From Brachionus manjavacas (lineage: Eukaryota > Rotifera > Eurotatoria > Ploima > Brachionidae), in the NCBI GenBank assembly GCA_019054805.1, contig JAHQIY010000008.1, positions 2,651,501 through 2,715,500 on the forward strand: a stretch of DNA of 64,000 nt. Reading direction: 5' to 3'. Positions 9,025-20,518 of this stretch are shown here, one piece after another. Both the position numbers and the translations under genes were made by a program. The notes beneath the pieces are model-generated. The model did not search any database. It was not told the DNA's origin and worked only from the letters and a program-made list of their open reading frames with translations. Positions within the stretch are counted from its first letter, which is position 1, and every line of letters begins with the position of its first letter.

Positions 9025-12000
9025 TCATAAACAATGACAAAGCTTTCTTACATCTTTGATTAAATGAAATTTGTTTGAAATCTTATTCACACAATAAGAA
9101 TGTGATCCATAAACATTTATACGACTAATTGATGCAATTGGATCAATTGAATATGATCCATTTTTTTCGTAAGAGATTGTTGCTTCATAAAATCCGCCTG
9201 TGGGTTTTGTGACAAATACCAATCTAAATACTTTTTATCAAAATAGTATGTATATTTAATAGAATTTAAAGATTTTAATTCTATTTTGGCACAGTATTCT
9301 TTTACATTTTCTATTGCAATGTTCATCTCTTTTATTACATCATTAACAACTTTGACTGACAGATTATCTTTTTCATTTAAATCAATCCAATCTTGTAGAC
9401 ATGTACAAAAATGAAGTTGCATTCCAATATCTATACATGATCTGTTTATTGGAATAGTTTCCAAAACACTTATAGAACGTAATTGTCTATCCCTGGTTCC
9501 TTTTCCGTCCAAACATGTCAATTCCCTAATTGTCTTATAAACATCAAATGCAGTAGTCAACTGGTTGGCAATTTTTTTTAGATTGTTTATTTTCTGCACG
9601 TTTAAATTTTTGTAAGCTTTTGGCAGATATATTGAAAACATTGGCAAACGCTCTTCTAGATCACCTTGATGTGTCATTCGATCATTTCCATATCTAACAC
9701 CATGATCAGAAAAAAGGAACAATGCTGTATTATCTAAATTACCATTTTCAAAATTTTGTCTAAAAAAATTTTCCAAGTCATTATCTATTTGATTAACCAT
9801 CAAATTATTTCCATGACTATTTTCATCATTGTGCATAAAAGCAATAAAATTCGATTTGTCTTTATACATTTCAATAAATTCGGTGACAAGATCTAGGGCT
9901 TTTTTTGATCGTTTTATATTGCCAATGCATAGATCATCGTTGGATAATTTTGATTTTTGAACAGCTAATGTATAAGCCTTCATGTAATGATGAGCATGAT
10001 TATTAAGAAAACCGCGATGCCTAAAAGTAAAAGTACTCATATATGGAATGTCCTCATAGTGAAATGAAGCAAAGCCTAAAAATAAAATTAAGAATTAAGT
10101 ATAAATTTTTGAATAAATTTTAAAAATCGAAATTTGTTTATTATTTATGAATTTAATTGATCAATTTCCGACTTTATATTATTTTGATATTATACTATAA
10201 TACTAAATTAACTTTTGTCCAGGACTCCTAGAGCTATATAAAAAAAATTGAGTCAATTCTTCACAGACAATAATAATAGTTTTCTTTAATAATATGACAA
10301 AACTTTGATATGACCCAATTTAATCGAAACCATTTTATTAAAAAAAAAGAACCGAACAGGACCTAATTAACTTTAAAAATAAAAATTCAAAAATCGGCTT
10401 TTATTTTAATTTTTGGATTTAAGCATTTTTCTAAATAGGCTAAAAGACGTATTTTTACATAAACTCGAAAAAAGTAAAATAATAGCAACACTGTAGTATA
10501 AAAAAAAATGAGTGTTCTTTCAGGCAATAAAAAATTAATTTTCTGATATAAAAAAAATAATAATAATATTAATCATTAAATTAAGATTCAATTTAAATAT
10601 TCTTTAATTAATTGTCTTGTAAATTGTGTATAAGAAAAATGCATAAAATTTGTATTTGCTTTATCTAGTTGATTTAATGGTTTAGAAGCCCCCTACTCAA
10701 AAAAAGAGGTCGAAAACCAGGTTCAAAAATTAAACTAACAAATTCGTTGGCGCCAGTTAGATCAAGCAAAATGACCAAAAAAATTTAAAATTTTTAATCA
10801 TTAAATAAATTTTTTATCATTTTTCTTTTTCATTAAAATGCTTTTTTTTATATCTATAAGAAATTAAAATTTATTTCTATTTTTATAGTAAGGTGCCCCA
10901 AGTCATAAACACTAGTTAGCTAGGATTATCAAAAATTCACCCCAAAAACTTTTTTAGGTTAATTATGACGCAGAATTCGTTTTATTAGTGAAAAAGTTGG
11001 GTTCTTTTATCTTATACCCGAGTTTCAGGGGGGGTTCAAAAAAACGTTTTGTTTCATAAAATGTGAAGCATATAGAAATCTACTTTTTTTTTTTTCTATG
11101 AAAATTTACCCTAAATTTACTCGGATTAGTCGTTTTTTATCATCCATTAGTTTATTTTCCCTTTTTTTTTGGCGATTTTTAGAAAAAAAAGTTTTTTTTT
11201 TAAAAATATGCCTTTAAATTTTATTTCGTATATAAGACTTTTTTCAAGTAGGATGATTTTGGGCTTAAATTAAAGCTAATTTATTAAGAAATAGGAATAG
11301 GTGGGCTTTTTGGATAATATTGTCTATTTAGTAAAATACAAGCATTCAAAGATACCTATGTAATAAATATAAAGTTTTTAGATAGATTCATATAGGAAAT
11401 TTATTGTTCTGAATATATTAATGTATTAAAATCTTTGCTTTTTTTATGAGAAATAACTTTACTACTCGATTTTGCTCCAAATAGCTTTTCTAAGACATTT
11501 TGATAGCTTGCACCACTTTGATACATTTCCAAAGCTTTCCAGAATCTATTCCATAGATTAATATTCAAATCTATAATTTTTTATTCATTTATGGCCTCTA
11601 AAATTAAGTCTAAGAACTTGTTGAAATCTTGATCATTTTTTTTTAATATTTTACTGATTTTAAATCTAAATAGAATGCTTTTAAGACAAGATATCAACAA
11701 ACCCCCATCTATTTCTATAGAGGAGACTTAGTTCTCTTAAATAAAAAAAAATTATCTATTTTGAAATAATTTTACGGGAGAAATAAAACGCCAAAAATGC
11801 TAAATCATCGAATTTTTTCAAAACTTTGCGTTAAAAAAAAATACACAAGATTAGAAAGTACATTTCCTCTACTATCTGAAGAAAAAAAAATTAAGTTTCC
11901 AAGTCAGTTTAATTTTTCGAAAAAAATCAGTTCAAACTTGTGCACTAAATTTGTATTTTTATTTCATGCAATTCAGCAAAAATAAGATGACATGTGAAAA

Positions 12001-12857
12001 AAATGATTTCAGATTCGAGTTCTACGCACAAAATTACATTAGATTTCAAAATTTTGGAAAAGCTAAAAATTTTAAATCCAAAACTAGTGTTTATGACTTG
12101 GGGCACCTTAGAAAATTAATTTTTTATAGCTTCAAAAAATAAAACTGGTATAAATTTTTTTTCTCCACTAAATTTGTTTACCTTTTTTATGTAAATCTTT
12201 CCAAAGGAATGGAAAAACTTCATCCACATAATTTCTATTTGGATCGTATTTTGAAGCACTTGGTAGTTCGTCCGGATATTTACCTGTGTATAAAGGTGTG
12301 AGATTATTAAAAGAACCATCACCAACAATGGTATGACCATTTAGAATCGTTGCATCCAAGGTTTCCATTAGATATTTGGTTGTTTTAGGAAGTCTTTTAA
12401 ACCATGATACTCTAGATATCGAGTCATAACTTAATAGAAGTATATTTAATGGTTTACAGTTGAAATTATTCCGAACAGATAAATATGGCTCTACTAGATT
12501 CATTTTGTTCAATATTTGAACATGAATATTTTTATAATAAAATTTATTTGCCACACAGTCAACTTGTATTTGTTCGTCTAAAATCAAAGTCCCCTCTGAT
12601 AAAACCTTTTTCATTGAAAATTCAAATTTACTATCTGAAACATGAATTATCGTTCTGTATGTGCATTCAAAATTGGAAAATTTATCGACTACCGTTTTAT
12701 TAAAATACCATCTACTATATTTTAAATAGCCCCATTCTTCTTTCAAATTACAATGAGTATATTTACCTGTCAAATCATGTCTGTTTAAAGTTAATTCAGG
12801 TAGTTTACAAAAAAATCGTTGCTGAGTTGTTTGATTTATTTCTAAGAAATGTTTCAT
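9025..12857 (-). CDS. DUF229 sulfatase-like protein, two exons, one frameshift
   Basis: A member of the DUF229 branch of the sulfatase/alkaline-phosphatase superfamily; the substrate is unknown. Exon 1 (12857-12182) carries LNILLLSYDSISRVSW, the family's nucleophile-strand region, and GDGSFNNLTPLYTGKYP. Exon 2 (10075-9025) begins GFASFHYEDIP and carries AFMHNDENSHGN, LFLFSDHGVRYGN and THQGDLEERLPMFSIYLPK, the DUF229 hallmark with metal-binding Asp-His. The splice GGT..AG joins in frame. At 9232-9236 a run of five T, against six in the duplicate at 902-907, shifts the frame. With that base allowed for, the two exons total exactly 576 codons. The start is the first Met at 12857; an upstream signal-peptide exon may be missing. 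The 2.1 kb intron holds a transposon. Confidence 0.82.
10891..12108. mobile_element. 1.2 kb TA-flanked transposon with perfect TIRs
   Basis: Inside the sulfatase intron, AGGTGCCCCAAGTCATAAAC (continuing to 27 bp) at 10891 is repeated exactly in inverted orientation ending at 12108. TA lies immediately outside both ends (10889-10890 and 12109-12110). Length is 1218 bp. No intact transposase is visible. A minus-strand stretch at about 11640-11440 reads like decayed coding sequence (LWNRFWKALEMYQSGASYQN). TA target and short TIRs suggest a Tc1/mariner or similar cut-and-paste element, but I cannot assign the family. Confidence 0.85.
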
Positions 12858-12859
12858 TA

Positions 12860-14195
12860 GATTTGAATTTTCGTATAATAATTCAATAGATTTATTACAA
12901 ATAATATATAATATATTATATTACTGATAATTAACATATAAATAGAGTAACAATATTAGAAAAATAATTGATTTATTTTTTTTACATTTAAAATAGTTTT
13001 TGAAATTTTTATTAAAAAATAAAAACATTTTTCTAAAAACAAAATTTTAAAAATTATTTTTTTTACTGAATTATGACTCTTTATTATTTTAAAAACTCAA
13101 CCTAACTAGCAAACTCAAATATCATTTGGCACATCCTCACAAACTGACACTCTTAACACCGTTTAGCAAAGTTTTTTTGTTTTTTTCGAAAAAAAAAATT
13201 CACATTTTTCATATTTTAAAGATAAATTATTTGTGAATAATTTTAACTTTTGTTCAAAATTAAAAAAAATATAAATCTTAGTCCTTTTTATTTCAGTAAT
13301 ATATTTTCTTATTAAAATGCAGTTAAAATTTTATTAAAATTATTTTTAAAATAACTTTGAATAGAGCTCAAATAATTATTTTTTTGAAAGAATAGTTTTT
13401 TATTTGAATGCTTCTTCTTTTTCCTGTGAAATTTTTTGAAAGCTTAAGGGTATCTGCCTAAAGGTAACCGTATCTTTGGCCCCCTGTTTTATTTTGGTCG
13501 TATTGTTTTTGGTGGTCTTAAAATGAGACCGTTTATCTGACCGGCCAAATTACCGCAACAAAGCGTTCGTTAAAGTTGCTCTGACCGCATCTAAGACTTT
13601 TTATTAGTAAATGTAATTAATCGATTGGTTCTTGATCAGGTATAAATTCTTCGTCAACATAAATGGGTTCAGAGTTTCTTCATTTATCTGAAGGAGCTTA
13701 AACTCGATACAGATAAACAAATAAAAAAAGCCTTATTCATTTGCCATAGAAATTAAGCCATTTTAAATTTTTTAAAAAATCTTTTTTATTTCAACAAATA
13801 AGTAAGAAAATTTAGGATATTTATTTTAAAATTTAATGTGTTTTTTTGAATTTAAGAAAGTGCTAAACGATTTATAAGGTTGCTTAAACTATAATTTTGA
13901 TTAAAATAAGAAAATTATAATTGTAATGTGCATCTTAAAGATTACGCGTACAAATTTTTCAAAAACTATAAAATTTTACAAATACAATTCTAAAATTTTT
14001 TTACAGTAAACAAAAGTTTGAAATTCCATGTTTTAGCATTATAGCTAAACCCATGACTTGGAAAAATATTGTACAAGTCTGCTTATAAAGAGAAAAATTA
14101 AAGTTTAACAGCATAGTTACATGATTTTAAATATGTAGCAGTGATTTGCAATGAAATTTTTACATTAATTTACGTACATTATTAATATTTAATCG
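12860..14195. other. AT-rich intergenic stretch
   Basis: Long A and T runs, no supported gene. A moderately GC-rich patch at about 13450-13720 stands out but has no open frame or partner I recognise. Confidence 0.5.
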
Positions 14196-14202
14196 TGAAA
14201 AG

Positions 14203-15940
14203 ATGAACTTTATAAACCGGTATGCTAGCGAAGCAGAAGAAGCCAGATCAAAAGGGGACCTACATAAATTACACAAGATCAGTAATTCGATATGTAGCTT
14301 TTCACAGAAAAGAATAGCATTAGTGAAAGACAAAAAGGGTCGTATCTTAAAGACTGAAAAAGAGCAAGGGCAAAGATGGGTTGAGAACTTTAGAGAAGTT
14401 CTAAATAGACCAGAACCTATAGAGTCTCTAAAACCTGAAGCAGCTAGCAATGACCTTGATATTAACACAAAAGTGCCAAGCCTAAAAGAAATTGAAGCTG
14501 CGATAAAGGCTCTGAAAAACAGAAAAGCCACGGGTATTGACGGAGTCACAGCAAAAAATGTTGAAAGCTGACAGTAGGATCACAATAGGGATATTACAAG
14601 ACCTCTTCAGAAAGATATGTATGCAAGAAATTATACCAGAGGACTGGTCAAAAGGCCTAAAAATCAAGCTCCCTCGAAAGGTAACAAAATGATTTGTGAC
14701 AATTGGCGAATAACACTGCTACCAATAGCAAGCAATGCGTTCTGCAGCATAATTCTGGAAAGAATCAGGAACTCTTTAGAAGCAATATTTAGAGAGGAAA
14801 AAGTTTTTAAAGAATTTAGACGAGGTATAGGTTGCATAGACCAGGTAATTTCACTTAGGACTATCATAGAACAAAGTCTGGAATGGAATAGCCCCGTATA
14901 TCTTAACTTCATTGACTTCAAGAAAGCCTTTGATAGCATACACGGAGAAACCTTGTGGGCCATATTAAGATCCTATGGCCTGCCACAGAAGATAGTTAAC
15001 TTGATAAAACTCTTCTATGAGAAATAGTAATTCTGGAAAAAGGACGATCAGAGAGCTTCAAAGTGTGTACAGGAGTCAGACAAAGGTGCGTTCTCTCTCC
15101 GACACTATTCCTAATACTGATTGACTATGTCACGAAGAAAACAACTGCCAGTGCGAGGGGTATACAATGGGGATTAAGCAAAGCTTGAAGACTAAGACTT
15201 TGCGGAAGATCTGGTGCTAATATGTAATACAGAAGCACATATGCAATTAAAGACTCAAGAGTTGGCGAACAACGCTAAATCAACCGGGCTCGAAATTAAT
15301 GTGGCCAAAACGAAAGTTATGTGCATAAATACCAAATTGGATACCCCGATCACCATCGATGGTACACCAATCGAGTGTTAAAATGAATTCACATACCTAG
15401 GTAGCACAATCAGTACAACGCTGGGAACACACAGAGACATTAAGAATATACTTGGTAAAGCAAAGAGTGCCTTCGTAAGACTCAAACCAGTATGGAAGTC
15501 AACCAGCTACAGTAAGAAAACAAAACTTAAACTATAGAACAGTGTAGTAAAAGCAACACTGATAAACGGAAATGAATGTTGGAGGATGTGTGAATCTGAC
15601 AGGAATAGTCTTAACACCTTCCACACGGGAAGCCTGTGGAGGATTCTTGGGATACACTGGCCTGAGACATTGTCAAATGCTTACCAAAAGACTCCGATGG
15701 CTCGGGCATGTACTTAGAATGAAAGAAACACGAATACCTAAAAGAGCCTTTATATGGACATCTCAAGGGTGACGTAAGGGAGAACGACCAGCAGTAACAT
15801 GGAGGTCAAAAATCACGAAAGAGCTCATCGAAATGGGAATGACATGGAGAGAAGCAAGGCTAAAGGCAAAAGATCGACTTGAGTGGAAATCAAAAGAAAT
15901 GACCCTATGCTCCACAAGGAGTTAATAAGAGAAAAAAAAA
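14203..15940 (+). mobile_element. RTE-like LINE relic
   Basis: Decayed RT-coding sequence runs in several frames. Recognisable pieces are EQGQRWVENFREVLNRPEP, then ALKNRKATGIDGVTAKN, ending at a TGA (14569-14571). A second frame (14617-15027) has NWRITLLPIASNAFC, IDFKKAFDSIHGETLW and LPQKIVNLIKLFYEK. The catalytic box near 15195-15215 reads FAEDL, so its first Asp is lost. Next come LRWLGHVLRMKETRIPKRAF (15690-15755) and the C-terminal MTWREARLKAKDRLEWK and LCSTR ending near 15925. The motif set fits RTE-type LINEs. Fragments of the same tail recur at 53.5-53.9 kb. Confidence 0.88.
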
Positions 15941-15949
15941 TTAATATTT

Positions 15950-17984
15950 AACGTAAAATAATGTAATTTACGGAAAATTTTAGAAAATTTGCAAATCACT
16001 GCTGTCAATATATATATAATTTTGATTATTAAAAAAAAAAAATTTTTGACAAACAAATTTGGTCTGTATTCCTTAATACTCCATCTAAAATTACCTAATA
16101 AAATTTTGTTATTTCATCGCATCCAAAAAAGTTAATTTTTTGCATAAACTAAATAAAATTTTAAATAGTCGTGTTCAAAATATTTTTTTTTAACTAGATC
16201 AAGCAATTTATCAAAAATGATAAATGCTTAGTTGTATTAATTTTTATCTCCAATTCTTATCAGTTTTAATAGATATCTTTTAACTTCCAATAAAAATTTT
16301 TATGATTTAGAATCAATTGATGGCTCGACTTGTGAGTGTTCTTTGGTCAGAAAAGTTCATTCGATTTGGTTGTCCCTAAAACACGGAATGCTGAATATTT
16401 TTTGCGGAATTCCGAACTGAATTCAAGTGTTTTATTCCGCAATATGACCTACAAAAACGCGGAATTCCGAATTTTAGTATTTTAATTTTATTCTGCGGAA
16501 TTTAGTTGCAGAATAAAAAGTTTTAATTTCAAAGTATACTTTATTGTTTGAATATATTTAATATAATCGTCATGAATGATGATAAAGATTAATTATTTGT
16601 AGACTTACAATCTTGGTCATATTTAGAACACGACCAAGCGTTTAGAAGTTTATTTTGTACCAAATTCGTAAAGGACAAACATTTAAATTATTAGTATATT
16701 TTTGATGATTTAGAAATTATCTTTATAATTTTAGATTAAAAGTGCTCTAATCTTTTGAGTAAAAATAATAAAAATTTTCTTAATTTTTAAATTCCATTGA
16801 CAAAGAGTCTCAAATGAATCTTAAATTTTTTTTATAAGTTTTTGAAAAAACTTGACATCTCTCAATCTTTCTCTTTAGTCCTCATATAAGTACAGTTTAG
16901 TCTTAACTGCAGGCAGCGCACGCCAACAACTAACTACTTTGCAACCCACTTCTTTATTATTATTTGCTTTCGAATTTCCATTTAAAAAACTTTTTACTAA
17001 ATTAAATTGTTTTATTTATTTCTTGCCTCAAATCCCTAAAGTCCAAAATCGAGACTTTACGCTTGCAAGAAATAATTATATTGACCGCTGGATATTGTTA
17101 TCATTTAATGAAACAACAAGAAATCTAGATCTTCTAAGAAATTTAAATACTTTAATTTTTTATAGAGATATTTAGATTTTGAAATATAAAGTTAAAGCTG
17201 AAAAATTCAGATCTCAAACAAAAATTTTCGAAAGATCCATGAAAAAAAAAAGCTTTACTCCATCCAAAAAAGACTTAAAAGAGACCTTTTTCATTTGGCT
17301 AGACCTATAAAAAAAAGAATAAATCTATTCTCAAATATATTCTTTTCATCCCCTCTATAAATTCTTTTGTTTTCTTTGATTTTATTTTTAATTTACAAGC
17401 CACGTACATCCCCAGCTTTTTAAGAACACTTTCAGAAAATCTTATTCAATAATTGATTTGTTTAATTTTCATTTTTACAGCTCTTCAAAAATTACTAGAA
17501 TCGTTTTATATATTTAAAAAAAATCTTTAATTTATAATAATAATAATAATATTAAATATCTATGAATTTTAAACATCTCTTGAGAGACGGTTCCAAATTG
17601 TTGACACTCTGTTTATAAAAAAGTTGTGACGTTGATCGCAATTTTTAACCAGTTGTCTTTCTATAACTTAAACTCCATCCAATGCCGAAGATTATTTCTT
17701 CAGTACAACCATTGTAAAAAAAAGTATTTTATAAATATCTTTGTCAATAGTTATTGAGAAATTAATAAAATACAGAAATAAACAAGGACCGTAATAAACT
17801 AATACCACAAAAATAGTATTTTTTTTTTTTTACGTTTATTAAATTTTTTTAAATGGCTCTGAGTAATAAAACTCCTTCCGCCATTGGAATTGAAAGTAAA
17901 TTAAGAGTAGTTAAAAAAAGCAACAACAAGAATTTAAAAAAAAATGCACTGCGTGATTACAGTTTTTTTGTTATAAAGAAAAAT
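15950..17984. other. AT-rich intergenic stretch
   Basis: No gene is supported. It contains a cluster of CGGAAT motifs (16384-16510, listed separately) and a short TAA/AAT microsatellite near 17537-17552. Confidence 0.5.
16384..16510. repeat. Cluster of GCGGAATTCCGAA motifs
   Basis: GCGGAATTCCGAA occurs at 16404 and 16459, with partial or inverted copies near 16384, 16434 and 16495, all within about 130 bp. The core GGAATTCC is palindromic. Nothing like it is seen elsewhere in the window. Confidence 0.6.
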
Positions 17985-19140
17985 TTAAAGACCACTTTCA
18001 TTGATCCATAGCTTGTTTTCATCCCAGATACTGCAAAGTGGCGTTTTTTGTTTACAGGTCCTTGAACTGTTAACGAATGCACCATTATAGTCCTCAATGA
18101 GATTAAGTACAAGTTTGTTTTTAAATGTAACACATTTTCTAATATATTTTGTAAAGAGGTTTTTAAGGCGGATTTCTATTTTGTCAAGTTTTATGCCTTC
18201 AAAGAATTGATCTAAGAGATTTGTTGGGGTGTCATTAGGAAATTTATAAATTGATTTAATTGAGACATTTTGAATAGTTTGGATACGGGAAAAATTTGTA
18301 TCTGAGATTAGGATAGGAGTAAAAAAACTATAATCAATGATTGAACCGATAAGGGACTTGTATATTGTAACTAGAGTATGAGGGTTTAATTTCCATGATT
18401 TATGGGACAACACTTTTAAAATATTAATACGATCAGCACATCGAGAACGAACAAAATTTACATGAGCATTAAGGCATAAACTTTCATCAAAAGTTATTCC
18501 TAAAAAAACGGGATTTTTATCATAAGGAATGGTTTTCTTAAAAATTTTAATATTTAAAGGTTGATTTTTAGAAGAGTTCCCAGAGAATATAGTATAGCTA
18601 CATTTTTCAGGGGCCATCTTCATTTTCCATTTTATAAGCCATTCTTCTATTTTTTTAAGGTAATTATTTATTGTATTGGGAATATTTCCATATTTTTTAA
18701 AGATAAAAAAAGATACAAGGTCATCCGCAAAAAGAAGAGAATAGTTCTTATTTTTTGAATTTACTTTAGGAATGTCGTTTATAAAGAGGGTAAAGAGTAA
18801 TGGGCTAATAACAGCACCCTGAGGAACACCTGTAAAAATACAACCCTGATTAGTACAAAAATTATTTACACTTACAAAAAATTTCCTATTTTGCAAAAAA
18901 TGCTTAACCCACTCAAGGATATAGAGAGGAACTTTAAGCAGGGACATTTTATATAGGATACCGTTATGCCAGGTTTTATCAAAAGCTTGGGAGATATCAA
19001 AAAAAAGAGAACAAACCTTTTTTTCCTATTAAGAGATTCAGAGATTTTTTGAGTCATAAAAATAAGGTTATCTGTTGTACGTCTTCGAGAACGAAAACCA
19101 GATTGTTCGGCACAGATCAGGTTATTTTCTTCAAGTAAAA
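17985..19140 (-). mobile_element. Jockey-like LINE reverse transcriptase fragment
   Basis: Minus-strand RT in two frames. The upstream piece (19168-18950) has NLICAEQSGFRSRRRTTDNL. A one-base shift near 18960-19000 leads into the main open stretch of about 320 codons (18947-17985). That carries GVPQGAVISPLLFTLFINDI, the catalytic LLFADDLVSF, the KWKMKMAPEKCSY region and VFLGITFD. The RT core and connection domain are well preserved, so it is younger than the RTE relic. No endonuclease or ORF1 is present. Its 5' side stops at about 19140, where the MULE-like element starts. Confidence 0.88.
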
Positions 19141-20095
19141 AATACCACAATTTTAATAAAACATCCACAATTTTAATAATTTTTCACACATTTAATACTT
19201 TTTCCACTAATTTAATTAAATCGCAACTATTATAGTACTTTTGACACAATTTTAATAAAATGACAATATATTCATTAAAAGTGCCACAAATTTAGTTAAT
19301 TATTAATTGATAATTACCGATAAGTTTTTTTCTATTTAATGATAAAATTTTTAAAAAAATATTATCAGAAAATCGAAAAAAATGAAAGAAACACTTTCTA
19401 AGGAGAGTGTATTAGAAGATCTAGCCAACCAAACATTAGAAGATGTTGATCAAGATTGGACAGATGTTCTCAAACCATCTAATGAGATTAGAAAAAAGGG
19501 GAAAGCAATTACATATGATTTGTTTAAGTCGTTTGAAGATTTCGATGTGATTCTTAAAGAAATCAAAGACGGAACAATCAATGGAAATATTTGGATTTTT
19601 AAGAGTCAAGATGGAGATAAGCATCGATTTTATTGCAAATACTTGAAGCATGGATGTCGTGCAGCTTTATATTTACAGTTAACAGACGGATCAAAAGGTA
19701 ATTGTTTTATATCAGTGTTTGTGTTAGACCAACAACAAGTGCGATGGCTTCCGAAATTAATGATAATGCTATACTCAAAAATAACTGTAAAACATGCGGC
19801 TCATTATTGAAAAAAAAATAATATTTTTATTGTCAAAATAAGTGTAAACAAATTTAATTTTTTGAAATTATTTGGAGTTTTTTTATTATATTTTTGGTAT
19901 TTTTTATTAAATTTATGGTGATTGTAATAAAAATATGGAAAAATTATTAATTTAGGAGTAATTAATTAAAAATGTGGAAAATAAATAAAAAATATTGCAT
20001 AAATATTATATATGTTATTTTTTTATTAAATTTGTGGTAAAAATTACTATTTTTGTGGTTTTTTTAATTATTTTTATGGTTTCAAAATATTAAAG
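19141..20095. mobile_element. MULE-like element with inverted iteron arrays
   Basis: About 950 bp. On the left (about 19141-19310), a degenerate unit of about 21 bp resembling ACCACAATTTTAATAAAA repeats roughly eight times. On the right (about 19870-20092), the reverse complement of the same unit (TTTTTATTAAATTTGTGGTA-like) repeats roughly ten times. Between them lies a FLYWCH-type zinc-finger ORF of the kind found at the N-terminus of MULE transposases. The arrays act as long, repetitive terminal inverted repeats. The catalytic transposase is missing, so this looks like a non-autonomous derivative. The exact ends and target-site duplication are not resolved. Confidence 0.6.
19382..19810 (+). 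CDS. FLYWCH-type zinc-finger ORF of MULE-like element
   Basis: 142 codons from the ATG at 19382. Residues 1-40 are acidic and unassigned. Residues 45-105 contain FEDFDVILKEIKDGTINGNI then WIFKSQDGDKHRFYCKYLKHGCRAALYL, with the Cys-x5-Cys spacing and aromatic residues of FLYWCH/WRKY-GCM1-like DNA-binding fingers. After about residue 115 the frame seems to leave its ancestral course. Another frame at about 19733-19812 reads SEINDNAILKNNCKTCGSL, the type of sequence expected next in MULE proteins. It may therefore be a broken transposase N-terminus or a short DNA-binding protein. The paired His of the finger is uncertain. Confidence 0.55.
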   Translation: MKETLSKESVLEDLANQTLEDVDQDWTDVLKPSNEIRKKGKAITYDLFKSFEDFDVILKEIKDGTINGNIWIFKSQDGDKHRFYCKYLKHGCRAALYLQLTDGSKGNCFISVFVLDQQQVRWLPKLMIMLYSKITVKHAAHY

Positions 20096-20518
20096 CTCAA
20101 TTAACAATTTTAACAGTATTATTTTTTATTATTAAGTTGAATGAATTATTTTAAATTTTTCTTCAAGATTAAAAATTAGAAAAAAAGGCATCTATATATA
20201 ATAACCCTCAGAAGCAGTCAATAAAAAAATTATTTACTTTTATTAATTCTTATTACTCTGTATTGTCGATCGGATAAATTTTTATAATTTAAAAAATAAG
20301 AATAATAGAATGAATTTGGAAGAACAAGAGTCAAACAAAATGAAAATTCAAAATAAATATCAGAGAAAATATTTGTACAAAATCATCTTTATTACAAAAT
20401 TTAATCTAAATTAATCCAGTAAAATAAACTTAGCTTTTGGTTTCATTGGTGCTTATTGATAAAAACGCATAAAAATACCTAAATTTACAATTTAAAATTT
20501 AATAAAAATTTAAATCAA

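Noticed and set aside
16939-17175. Plus-strand 78-codon frame
   Set aside because: Phe/Leu/Asn-rich composition expected from AT-rich DNA, no motif, no splice context.
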